Below are positions 1-6,796 of a stretch of 64,000 bases of DNA, in pieces. The notes beneath the pieces were generated by a model that was not told where the DNA came from, made no database searches, and saw nothing but the letters and a program-made list of their open reading frames with translations. Numbering within the stretch: position 1 is the stretch's first letter; every line of letters begins with the position of its first letter. Made by a program: the position numbers and the translations under genes. Source of the DNA: Leptospirillum ferrooxidans C2-3. GTDB taxonomy: Bacteria; Nitrospirota; Leptospirillia; Leptospirillales; Leptospirillaceae. Where the stretch lies: NCBI RefSeq assembly GCF_000284315.1, contig NC_017094.1, forward strand, positions 2,495,539-2,559,538, written 5' to 3'.

Positions 1-1
1 C

Positions 2-358
2 TATGTCCGTCTTCAGGTCGCCCTGCGGGTTCGTCCCGACAGCCTGTTCTCCCTGATGGAGGACAGCGATGCCGAGGTTCGCAGGGTTGTGGCGGCGAGA
101 ATTCCCTCCCCGCACCACCTGAAGCTCAAAGATGATCCGGATCCCCTTGTCCGGATAGCGGTTCTGGAGCGCCTGAGCCCTGAACTCTGGATGGATGCGA
201 CGGAAGACAATGATATCCGGGTGCGATTCTGGCTCGCGGAACGCGCATTGGGGACCGTCCTCCTAAAAATGGCCGCGGATCCTGATTCGTTTATCAAAGA
301 CATCGCGAATGGCCGGTTAAAACAGTTGGAAACAGCATCGGAAAGGGTCGCGTCATGA
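2..358 (+). CDS. LRV (leucine-rich repeat variant) nif-associated protein, 3' part
   Basis: The frame is open from base 2, so the gene starts upstream of the window; 118 C-terminal residues are visible. They form short helical repeats with recurring VRxxVAxR, DxDPLVRIAVLERL and VRFWLAER units, the pattern of LRV/HEAT-like repeats. Such proteins, often with an N-terminal 4Fe-4S cluster, are known next to nifS in other diazotrophs. The N-terminal cysteines would lie off the window and cannot be checked. Its stop overlaps the nifS start (ATGA), so it is translationally coupled to nifS. The family call is good; the exact role is unknown. Confidence 0.75.
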   Translation, partial: YVRLQVALRVRPDSLFSLMEDSDAEVRRVVAARIPSPHHLKLKDDPDPLVRIAVLERLSPELWMDATEDNDIRVRFWLAERALGTVLLKMAADPDSFIKDIANGRLKQLETASERVAS

Positions 359-1515
359 ACATTCAAAAACCGTCTTTTATCGATCTTGATTCCTCGGCAA
401 CGACACCCGTATCTCCCGGAGTCCTTGAATCCATGATTCCCTATTTCCGGGAAGATTACGGAAATCCATCAAGCCCATATCCCCTGGGAGAGAGAGCCAA
501 GGAAGCGGTCTCCCAGGCAAGGGAAAAACTTGCATGGCTTCTTTCGGCCCAGTCGCGGGAGATCCTTTTCACAAGCGGAGGAACAGAGTCCAACCAGACG
601 GCGGTCAGGGGAGCCCTCTCGGCAAGACCCGGAAAAAAGGAAATCCTGATCAGTTCGATCGAACACTCCTCCATTCTCGGACTCGCTCCTTTTCTGGAGA
701 AGGAAGGGTACAAGGTCACGCTCCTTCCCGTGAACCCATGTGGCCGAATCGAACCTGAAACGGTGAGAAACGCCCTTTCCGAAAATACAGCCCTGGTTTC
801 CGTCATGTGGGTCAATAACGAAACAGGTGCGATCCAGCCGATCGAGGAAATCGTGGCCGATGCCCACAAGGCGGGTGCCCTTGTTCACACGGACGCCGTC
901 GCAGCGACAGGAAAGGTCCCCATTGATCTCTCAAAGGTCCGGGTGGACTCCCTCTCCATGTCTTCCCACAAGATTTATGGACCCAAGGGAATCGGCGCCC
1001 TCTTTCTCCGCAAAGGAGAAACGTTCTCCTCTCTCATGCCGGGCTCGCAGGAAAGAAAACGACGGGGAGGAACGGAAAACGTCCCGGGAATCGTCGGACT
1101 GGGATATGCAGCGGTGGAGGCGGCCGAATTTCTCCAGAACAGTATCGCAAAAATAACCCTTCTCAGGGATCACCTTGAGGAATCCCTGATGGACTATTTT
1201 CCTTTTATCCGGAGAAATGGCCCGAAAGAACCATCTTTTAGGGCTCCCCATATCACGAATCTGGGATTTTTGGGCATTGCCGCGGAAAAACTCCTTATGG
1301 ATCTGGTCCGGGAAGGGATCTACGTGTCAATGGGCTCGGCCTGCTCCTCCGGATCGATCGACCCCTCCCATGTCCTGACCGCAATGGGGCAGACACGGGA
1401 GGAGGCACTGTCGGCGCTCCGATTTTCCCTGGGACGATCAACCACAGCCAGAGACATTGACCGGACGACAACCATTCTGTCCGGAATTCTCAAGGAAAAA
1501 CGGAGGGCGTCATGA
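355..1515 (+). CDS. nifS: Cysteine desulfurase NifS
   Basis: This 386-residue class V aminotransferase-fold enzyme is a PLP-dependent cysteine desulfurase that delivers sulfur for nitrogenase Fe-S clusters. The PLP lysine is K206 in the SSHKIYGPKG motif, and the catalytic cysteine is C330 in GSACSSG. The SGGTESN and HTDAVAATGK motifs are also present. The length is normal for NifS. The start overlaps the LRV stop and the end overlaps the next start, so the first three genes form a tightly packed operon. The nif setting favours NifS over IscS. Confidence 0.95.
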   Translation: MNIQKPSFIDLDSSATTPVSPGVLESMIPYFREDYGNPSSPYPLGERAKEAVSQAREKLAWLLSAQSREILFTSGGTESNQTAVRGALSARPGKKEILISSIEHSSILGLAPFLEKEGYKVTLLPVNPCGRIEPETVRNALSENTALVSVMWVNNETGAIQPIEEIVADAHKAGALVHTDAVAATGKVPIDLSKVRVDSLSMSSHKIYGPKGIGALFLRKGETFSSLMPGSQERKRRGGTENVPGIVGLGYAAVEAAEFLQNSIAKITLLRDHLEESLMDYFPFIRRNGPKEPSFRAPHITNLGFLGIAAEKLLMDLVREGIYVSMGSACSSGSIDPSHVLTAMGQTREEALSALRFSLGRSTTARDIDRTTTILSGILKEKRRAS

Positions 1516-2666
1516 ATACGGAAAAGCCCCAGGAAAACCCCATCGCCTTTGACCGTGGCCAATGGACAAAGGAAGAGGAAGAACAGTGGGTCGCTCTTCT
1601 CGGAAGGGAGGGATTCGACAGGCCGGTCGAGACGCTCGAGGCCCGGCTTGGATTTGTCTTTGGGAGGGCCAAGGTTCTTTTGGTCCCCAGCCCATCCATC
1701 GCGCTCCATATTGTCTTGACCTCCCTCGGAATCAACGAGGGAAGCGAAGTCATCGCCTCCCCGTTTTCCTGGTTCGGTACGGCCAGAGCCATTCCCTGGA
1801 GCGGAGCGAAGCTTGTTGTCTCCGATATCGACTCCTGGTCTTTCACTCTGGACCCGGACAAGGTCTCAAAACGGATCAACGAGAAAACCCGCGCCGTCCT
1901 GATCGGAAACTCCCTTGGCCATCCGGCGGACTGGGATCGCTTTGAAGACATCAAAAAAGATCATCCGGTGATCCTGATCGAAGACTCGACCGAAGCTCTT
2001 TTTTCCGAATACCGGGGCCGACGCACAGGAAGTTTCGGAGATGTGTCGATCCTTGCTTTTGGATCGCCGCACCCCAATCTTGGCGAATCCTATGCGGCAA
2101 TCCTCACCGACAGGGAGGAGCTGGACACCCTTTTCCGGGCCATGAGGGACAGCCATCGGGCCTTGCCCCTGTCGCTACCGGATCCCATTCTCTCAATGGA
2201 CCTCGGAATCTCTCCGGCCCTGGCCATGACCGGTCTTTCTTCTCTTGGACGACTGGCGGGAGGTCTCAAGAAAAGAGCCCTGCTTCTGGAAGCTTACCAG
2301 GATGCCATGCGCTCCTTCGAGGGGGTCAAGGACCTCTATCTCTCCCCCAATGTGGAATGGGTCAACTGGATGACCTACATGGTCCATCTCGGAACCCGAT
2401 TCTCGGTTCTCTCGAGAAACGCCATTGTCGATGATCTCAGACAATCCGGTATTGAGGCCATGGCTTTTCCAAAAGCCCTTCACCTCGATCCCTGGTTTTT
2501 GGCCCGGGGATATTCCAAAGGAATGGCGCCTATTGCGGAGAAACTTTCAGAGAGGGCCATCGCCCTGCCATTTCACCCGGGAATGAATCCCGAAGATGCG
2601 GGGCAGATCATCGAACGATTCAAGGAGGCGGCGATCAATGTCGGTGCCGGAGCGGCCATTTACTGA
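1512..2666 (+). CDS. DegT/DnrJ/EryC1/StrS aminotransferase-like protein lacking the PLP lysine
   Basis: This 384-residue protein has the DegT-family fold: an N-terminal GRAKVLLVPSPSIALHI segment, SPFSWFGTARAI, then IEDSTEALFSEYRGRRTGSFGD, which matches the family pattern DxAxAxGxxYxGxxxGxxGD. Where the family has its Schiff-base lysine (SFxxxK before a Gly-rich loop), this protein reads LAFGSPHPNLGES, with no lysine in that stretch. It is therefore probably not a working aminotransferase. It overlaps nifS by 4 bp and sits inside the nif operon, so a nif-linked binding or scaffold role is possible but unproven. Confidence 0.8.
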   Translation: MNTEKPQENPIAFDRGQWTKEEEEQWVALLGREGFDRPVETLEARLGFVFGRAKVLLVPSPSIALHIVLTSLGINEGSEVIASPFSWFGTARAIPWSGAKLVVSDIDSWSFTLDPDKVSKRINEKTRAVLIGNSLGHPADWDRFEDIKKDHPVILIEDSTEALFSEYRGRRTGSFGDVSILAFGSPHPNLGESYAAILTDREELDTLFRAMRDSHRALPLSLPDPILSMDLGISPALAMTGLSSLGRLAGGLKKRALLLEAYQDAMRSFEGVKDLYLSPNVEWVNWMTYMVHLGTRFSVLSRNAIVDDLRQSGIEAMAFPKALHLDPWFLARGYSKGMAPIAEKLSERAIALPFHPGMNPEDAGQIIERFKEAAINVGAGAAIY

Positions 2667-2736
2667 CAATCAGGTCATGGGAAAAACCATTCTCCCGGAA
2701 TTTCCGGGAGACGAGAAAAGATGGAGGATGAGCACA

Positions 2737-2940
2737 ATGGAAATGGTTCATGTCGTGTTCCTGAATAACGGATCGGTCCAGAAAATCACACATTGTCCGG
2801 AAGGGATGAGCTTTCAGTCCTGGTTCAACTTTCTTTCAAGGTCGACGGTGGACCGGTACGAACCCCTTTCCGGCGGGCGGGGAGTGTTTCGCTTCGAACC
2901 GGGAGAGATCGAGGACCTAAACCGGAAAGCCCTGGCCTGA
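2737..2940 (+). CDS. Small nif-cluster protein of unknown function
   Basis: This is a predicted 67-residue protein starting MEMVHVVFLNN. I chose ATG 2737 because GGAGG at 2723-2727 lies nine bases upstream; the open frame continues further 5' without a better start. The sequence has a beta-rich first half and an acidic C-terminus (FEPGEIEDL), with one cysteine and no membrane segment. I do not recognise the family. Its position between the DegT-like gene and nifZ makes it part of the nif operon. Confidence 0.65.
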   Translation: MEMVHVVFLNNGSVQKITHCPEGMSFQSWFNFLSRSTVDRYEPLSGGRGVFRFEPGEIEDLNRKALA

Positions 2941-2981
2941 ACAGGACCGGAACGTCTTTTTGATTGGAAAGGAGAACCTCC

Positions 2982-3290
2982 ATGAGTGGAAGCGATATTG
3001 TCGAACTGACCGGACCACCTTTTTTTGAATTTGGCGAAAAGGTCAAGCTCAAGAAACATATCCGAAATGACGGAACGTTCCCGAACCGCGAAGTGGGGGA
3101 CATTCTGGCAAGAAAAGGAGATGAGGGATACATCCGGAGTATCGGCACCTTTCTCCAGCAGTTCTATATCTATGCCGTCTATATCCCTGAAACCGGGGTC
3201 ACCGTCGGGTGCAAGTTCCGGGAGATAGAGTCTCTCGATTACGACGACAGTCCCGATGAAGAGCCAGTCAAAACCGAAAACCCCTCATGA
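2982..3290 (+). CDS. nifZ: Nitrogen fixation protein NifZ
   Basis: NifZ assists maturation of the nitrogenase MoFe protein P-clusters. The 102-residue product carries the family core: FEFGEKVKLKKHIRNDGTFP, GDILARKGDEGYIRSIGTFL and QQFYIYAVYIPETG. ATG 2982 is preceded by AAAGGAG at 2968-2974, which is better supported than the upstream TTG 2964. The length is normal for NifZ. The gene lies between small nif genes in the same direction. Confidence 0.92.
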   Translation: MSGSDIVELTGPPFFEFGEKVKLKKHIRNDGTFPNREVGDILARKGDEGYIRSIGTFLQQFYIYAVYIPETGVTVGCKFREIESLDYDDSPDEEPVKTENPS

Positions 3291-3354
3291 CCGGATCGGA
3301 CAGATCCGGGGAACCGATGATTCGGAAACGTTTTTTCCACTGAAGGAGAGGACC

Positions 3355-3654
3355 GTGGACGAAATATTTGAAGAGCCGGATGCCGACCGGGATGACTTTG
3401 TCGGCGACTTCTACTGGTCTTTGCACAGCGTGATGGATCCCATCCGGTGCGAGCTGATTCTTGCGGGAGGAGATGTCCGGCTGGCCGGTGTTGCCACCGA
3501 TGGCCGGGTCATCGTCCGGCTCATGGGCCCCTTTACGAAATCCTGCATGGACAAAAGGGCGGTTGTCGAACAGATCGAACAATATCTGAAGTCAAAGGAC
3601 GATCGCGTCACACAGGTTCTTCCTGTTTGCCCGAATCCTGAAGAAACCCTTTGA
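3355..3654 (+). CDS. NifU C-terminal-like protein with incomplete cysteine pair
   Basis: This 99-residue protein resembles the C-terminal scaffold domain of NifU: ILAGGDVRLAGVATDGRVIVRLMGPFTKSC matches the DGGxVxLVxxxxGxVxVRLxGxCxxC pattern and is followed by the usual helix. The family CxxC is reduced to one cysteine (GPFTKSC), so normal cluster assembly on this domain is doubtful. GTG 3355 is chosen because of AAGGAG at 3343-3348. An in-frame upstream ATG at 3256 would overlap nifZ and add 33 residues. It sits among nif genes, between nifZ and nifT. Confidence 0.65.
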   Translation: MDEIFEEPDADRDDFVGDFYWSLHSVMDPIRCELILAGGDVRLAGVATDGRVIVRLMGPFTKSCMDKRAVVEQIEQYLKSKDDRVTQVLPVCPNPEETL

Positions 3655-3714
3655 TTTCCGGATGATCTGGAAACCACCTTTTCTCTTCATGAACCCTTAA
3701 ACGAAAGGCCGACT

Positions 3715-3924
3715 GTGAAAGTCATGGTCCGTAAAAATGCAGACGGTATTTTTTCAGTCTATGTCCCGAAAAAGGACCTTGAAGAACCGATCGTCCAGTC
3801 CGACAAGGAAGCCTTGTTCGGAGGAAATGTCACTTTGGCCAATGGAATGGTGCTGGAGCTTCCCGAGTTGACCGATGGCCAATCTCTTCCGATTACGGTC
3901 GAGGCACGGAAAGTTTCGGGATGA
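3715..3924 (+). CDS. nifT: Nitrogen fixation protein NifT/FixU
   Basis: This 69-residue protein matches the NifT/FixU family throughout: MKVMVRKN at the start, VYVPKKDLEEPIV in the middle, and a GGNVTLANGMVLELPEL and PITVEA end. The function of the family is not firmly known; it is linked to nitrogenase assembly or stability. The start is GTG 3715, with CGAAAGG at 3702-3708 upstream. It lies in the nif operon, downstream of nifZ and the NifU-like gene. Confidence 0.92.
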   Translation: MKVMVRKNADGIFSVYVPKKDLEEPIVQSDKEALFGGNVTLANGMVLELPELTDGQSLPITVEARKVSG

Positions 3925-3948
3925 GCAAGCAAAGATGGAGGAGGAACG

Positions 3949-4209
3949 ATGGAGGAGACAATGCTTGACGAAGTCACGGCGGTTGTCGCCGAACATTGGG
4001 AGGGAATGGGACGGAGGACGCTTCTTCTTTTGAAGGAGCAGTTTCCCGGAATTGTCTTCATCGCCGTTCCGGCCTCTGACGTCATAGAGGAACCTGCCCG
4101 CAGATCCGGATCGATCGACCTGCATTTCATCGATACGCAGAACCATTGCGTATCGGTTATCAGCGACTCAAAAAGAGCGGGCGGCATTTTGCTCGCAATC
4201 AGGGAATGA
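3949..4209 (+). CDS. Small nif-associated protein (DUF6129-like)
   Basis: This 86-residue protein begins MEETMLDEVTAVV. A strong GGAGGAGG sits just before ATG 3949. The pattern (an N-terminal helix, then FPGIVFIAVPASDV and a C-terminal CVSVISD strand) resembles small proteins I associate with DUF6129 in nif clusters; that family name is from memory and is uncertain. No catalytic motif is visible. Its stop falls at the start region of the SIR2-like gene. Confidence 0.6.
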   Translation: MEETMLDEVTAVVAEHWEGMGRRTLLLLKEQFPGIVFIAVPASDVIEEPARRSGSIDLHFIDTQNHCVSVISDSKRAGGILLAIRE

Positions 4210-4217
4210 GGGAAATC

Positions 4218-5087
4218 ATGGCCATTGTCCAAACCAGTATGGAAGTTTCGCCGGAAGAGATGACCAATACCATCGGAGAAATTGCAAAGTTTTGGAAGGA
4301 TGGATCCCTTGTCGTCTATCTCGGGCCGGACCTGTTTGTTAATCCTCCGGGATTTCCGACAAGCGAACCTGAGCTCTGCGCAAGGCTTTGTGAAAAAATT
4401 ACCGTTCCCGGACGGCTCAAAGGCAAGCTTCACGAATCCGCCCAGTATATAGAGTCCTACAAGCACAGGAAAACACTCACGTCCCTGATGGGGGAGCTTT
4501 TTACAAAAGACGCGGACGAAGCTCCCGTCCATCGGATTTTATCCGAATATCCCCTGCCTCTCGTCGTCGATACCTGGTTTTCAACCATATCGTCAAAGTG
4601 TCTGGTCAGGACGGGAGAGATCCAGATCAGCGCCGTGAGCAAGGCGGAATACAGGGACAAATGGTACCGGATCGACCGGAAGACCAAAGACGGGTGGGAG
4701 CCGGCAGATCATGTCTCTCCCTCTGATCATGTCCTCTATCGTCCGTTCGGAACGATGATTCCCAATGTGGAGGTGCTGGTCTCCGACGCCGACTTTGTCG
4801 AGGTCCTGACCGAAATCGACATACAGACCCCCATTCCCGAGTGGATCAAGACCCACCGGACAGGCAAACACTTTCTTTTTCTCGGTTGCCATTTTGACGA
4901 TCAGACAACCCGGATGTTTGCCCGCCAGATCATGAAACGGTCCTCAAACCGGCACTTTGTCGTCACCGACGGGGCCGTGCTCCCAAAAGAAGGGCGTTTC
5001 TACGAGCAGGAAGGGATTTCGATTCTTCCCCTGGCTCTCAACAGCACTTTTCTCCCGAAACTCAAGGAAGTGCTCGGAAAAGACTGA
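4218..5087 (+). CDS. SIR2-like domain protein in the nif cluster
   Basis: This 289-residue protein resembles SIR2_2-type Rossmann proteins: VVYLGPDLFVNPPGFPTSEPEL fits the NAD-binding GxG/GxP start, VHRILSEYPLPLVVDT fits the next strand, and LFLGCHFDDQTTR lies in the C-terminal half. The canonical sirtuin TxxD and catalytic His segments are not recognisable (the text reads TWFSTI and RPFG), so NAD binding or hydrolysis is more likely than deacetylation. ATG 4218 has GAGGG upstream; ATG 4206 overlaps the previous stop and is an alternative. The downstream neighbour is fdxB. Confidence 0.7.
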   Translation: MAIVQTSMEVSPEEMTNTIGEIAKFWKDGSLVVYLGPDLFVNPPGFPTSEPELCARLCEKITVPGRLKGKLHESAQYIESYKHRKTLTSLMGELFTKDADEAPVHRILSEYPLPLVVDTWFSTISSKCLVRTGEIQISAVSKAEYRDKWYRIDRKTKDGWEPADHVSPSDHVLYRPFGTMIPNVEVLVSDADFVEVLTEIDIQTPIPEWIKTHRTGKHFLFLGCHFDDQTTRMFARQIMKRSSNRHFVVTDGAVLPKEGRFYEQEGISILPLALNSTFLPKLKEVLGKD

Positions 5088-5121
5088 CCGATCGAAAAAC
5101 GGTCACGAAAGGAGGGTTTCC

Positions 5122-5433
5122 ATGGACGGATCGGCCTGTGTCACGGGAACCACAAGAGGTCAACTGACCTGGACCCCGCGATTTGTCGAAACGATCGACA
5201 TCGACAAGTGCATCGGATGTGGCCGCTGCTTCAAGGTCTGCGGGCGGGGAATCCTGGCCCTCATGGGCATCGACGAGGATGGAGAGGCGGTGGTCATTAC
5301 GGCTGAAAACGAAGACGAACTCGACAAGAAAGTCATGAACATCGTTCATCCGGAATTGTGTATCGGCTGTGAGTCATGTGCCAAGGTGTGTCCCAAAAAG
5401 TGCTACCAACACAAGGAAATGCAAACATCCTGA
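5122..5433 (+). CDS. fdxB: nif-specific 2[4Fe-4S] ferredoxin (FdxB, ferredoxin III type)
   Basis: This 103-residue ferredoxin has two cluster motifs, CIGCGRCFKVCGRG and CIGCESCAKVCPKKC. They are separated by an insertion of about 40 residues (GIDEDGEAVVITAENEDELD), which is typical of nif-specific ferredoxin III. It probably passes electrons or helps cofactor assembly. ATG 5122 follows AAAGGAGG at 5108-5115; the open frame continues upstream but lacks a comparable site. The neighbours are a SIR2-like gene and nifW. Confidence 0.92.
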   Translation: MDGSACVTGTTRGQLTWTPRFVETIDIDKCIGCGRCFKVCGRGILALMGIDEDGEAVVITAENEDELDKKVMNIVHPELCIGCESCAKVCPKKCYQHKEMQTS

Positions 5434-5465
5434 CGGAAAATTCCGTTTGGATCAGGAGGTCTCTG

Positions 5466-5798
5466 ATGGTCGTATGGGAAGAAGAATCCAGAAAACTGAG
5501 CGCTGCCGAGGACTATTTCCATTTTTTCAATGTGGAATTTGACCCAAAGGTCGTCCATGTCAATCGACTGCACATCCTGAAAAAATTCGGACAGTTCCGT
5601 GACGCGATCGAAAAGGAATGGCCTTCGGACGGCTCTCCGGAACAAAAGCGCGAAGCTTACCGGAGGGCTCTTGAAATGGCCTATGAAACCTTTCTGACAG
5701 CAACGGCACAGGATGAAAAACTGTTCAAGGTGTTCCAGCATGAAGCTCAGGTTTTCAATGTGGAGTTTCACCCTGAAGGAACAAAGGATCGGGATTAG
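5466..5798 (+). CDS. nifW: Nitrogenase-stabilizing protein NifW
   Basis: NifW protects or helps assemble the MoFe protein. The 110-residue product has the family signature LSAAEDYFHFFNVEFDPKVVHVNRLHILKKF and the C-terminal AYETFLTATAQDEKLFKVF. ATG 5466 follows AGGAGG at 5455-5460. The upstream part of the open frame overlaps fdxB and is not part of the protein. Confidence 0.93.
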   Translation: MVVWEEESRKLSAAEDYFHFFNVEFDPKVVHVNRLHILKKFGQFRDAIEKEWPSDGSPEQKREAYRRALEMAYETFLTATAQDEKLFKVFQHEAQVFNVEFHPEGTKDRD

Positions 5799-5849
5799 CC
5801 CGATTCTTGATAACGCATCCAACCCCAACAACACCATGGAGAGCAAAAA

Positions 5850-6170
5850 ATGATGAAAATGGTTCGGGCAATTGTTCGTCCTGAGAAAGAAAACGACGTG
5901 GTTCTGGCACTGGAAGCCAAAGGTTTTCCCGCGTTGACAAAAACGCATGTGTTTGGACGCGGAAAACAGAAAGGAATCACCGTTGGCCCGATCCATTATG
6001 ACGAACTTCCCAAGGTCATGCTCATGATTGTCACAGAGGATGAATCTGTCCCTGTCATCATCGATGTCATACAGAAGGCAGCCTTTGTGGGCTACGAAGG
6101 GGATGGAAAGATTTTTGTCTCGCCTGTGACAGAAAGCTATACCATCAGAACCGGGGCAAAAGCCGAATAA
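5850..6170 (+). CDS. nifI1: Nitrogenase PII regulator NifI1
   Basis: This 106-residue GlnB-family protein has the NifI1 T-loop sequence VFGRGKQKGITVG and the ELPKVMLMIV and GDGKIFVSPV motifs. NifI1 with NifI2 inhibits nitrogenase post-translationally in response to 2-oxoglutarate and ATP in other organisms. There is no E. coli-type uridylylation site context in the T-loop. GGAGA at 5838-5842 precedes the tandem ATG codons at 5850 and 5853. The gene lies at the 3' end of this nif unit rather than between nifH and nifD. Confidence 0.92.
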   Translation: MMKMVRAIVRPEKENDVVLALEAKGFPALTKTHVFGRGKQKGITVGPIHYDELPKVMLMIVTEDESVPVIIDVIQKAAFVGYEGDGKIFVSPVTESYTIRTGAKAE

Positions 6171-6197
6171 TCGCTTTCTGGAAAGGGAGATGTGAGC

Positions 6198-6623
6198 ATG
6201 TTGGTCGAAATAACTGCAATTTTGCGCCGTGACAAGGTGGGTCCCACAATGAAGGGGCTCGATGCCATGGGTCTTGGGGCGATGACGCTGACAACGGTCA
6301 ACGGACGGGGTCTCCAGGGAGGCAATGTGATGACCGATATCGATCGGGCGGTTCCCGCCGAATATGAGTCGGTCTCCAAAATTGTCAACCATCTGACCCC
6401 TGCGTCTTTCGCACTGTCCCATTCGTTGACCCGTCCCGTGTTCTGGATTCCCAAGAGGATGATCCAGATCGTCGTTCCGACATCGATGAAAAACGAGGTG
6501 ATCGATCTGATCATGAGTGTAAACAGGACAGGCTGGATGGGTGACGGAAAGATCTTCGTCAGCCCCATCGAGGAAAGTCTTCGTATCCGGACAGGTGAAC
6601 ACGGAACAGATTCCGTCTTGTAG
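6198..6623 (+). CDS. nifI2: Nitrogenase PII regulator NifI2
   Basis: This 141-residue PII protein is longer than GlnB because of an extended T-loop region (about residues 40-75), as in NifI2. Motifs are MLVEITAILRRDK, GMGDGKIF-like WMGDGKIFVSPIEESLRIRTGE and MIQIVVPTSM. ATG 6198 is preferred over GTG 6192 because GGGAGA ends at 6190. It pairs with nifI1 directly upstream. A strong hairpin terminator follows 17 bases after the stop, so this is the last gene of the transcript. Confidence 0.9.
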   Translation: MLVEITAILRRDKVGPTMKGLDAMGLGAMTLTTVNGRGLQGGNVMTDIDRAVPAEYESVSKIVNHLTPASFALSHSLTRPVFWIPKRMIQIVVPTSMKNEVIDLIMSVNRTGWMGDGKIFVSPIEESLRIRTGEHGTDSVL

Positions 6624-6640
6624 ACCGGTTTGGCTTCTGA

Positions 6641-6683
6641 AATGAATACCATTCTTACAAAATGGTATTCATTTTTGTCTTTA
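6641..6683 (+). terminator. Rho-independent terminator after nifI2
   Basis: A perfect 13-bp inverted repeat, AATGAATACCATT (6641-6653) and AATGGTATTCATT (6661-6673), encloses the loop CTTACAA. It is followed by TTTTGTCTTT. It ends the nif unit and insulates the downstream sigma-54-type promoter. Confidence 0.85.
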
Positions 6684-6697
6684 TGGATCCATTTCCC

Positions 6698-6715
6698 TAC
6701 AGGGATAAGCCTGTA
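6698..6715. promoter_or_regulatory. Inverted repeat upstream of the sigma-54-type promoter
   Basis: TACAGG (6698-6703) and CCTGTA (6710-6715) form a perfect 6-bp inverted repeat around GATAAG. It contains ACA-N10-TGT, the reverse arrangement of the NifA site TGT-N10-ACA, and lies about 30 bases above the -24 element. It may be an activator site; no canonical NifA site was seen here. Confidence 0.35.
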
Positions 6716-6745
6716 AAGTGGCCCCAAACAGGATATTTCAAAGAA

Positions 6746-6759
6746 GGCATGGAACTTGC
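6746..6759 (+). promoter_or_regulatory. Sigma-54-type (-24/-12) promoter
   Basis: The sequence GGCATGGAACTTGC has the GG and GC dinucleotides exactly ten bases apart and the TTGC -12 core; compare TGGCACG-N4-TTGC. The -12 element is 37 bases before the ATG of the ANTAR regulator. This suggests RpoN and NifA-type control of the downstream nifV-hesA-mod unit. Confidence 0.7.
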
Positions 6760-6796
6760 GATTATCTTCTGAATCTTCAACCGGAAGAGGCATATT

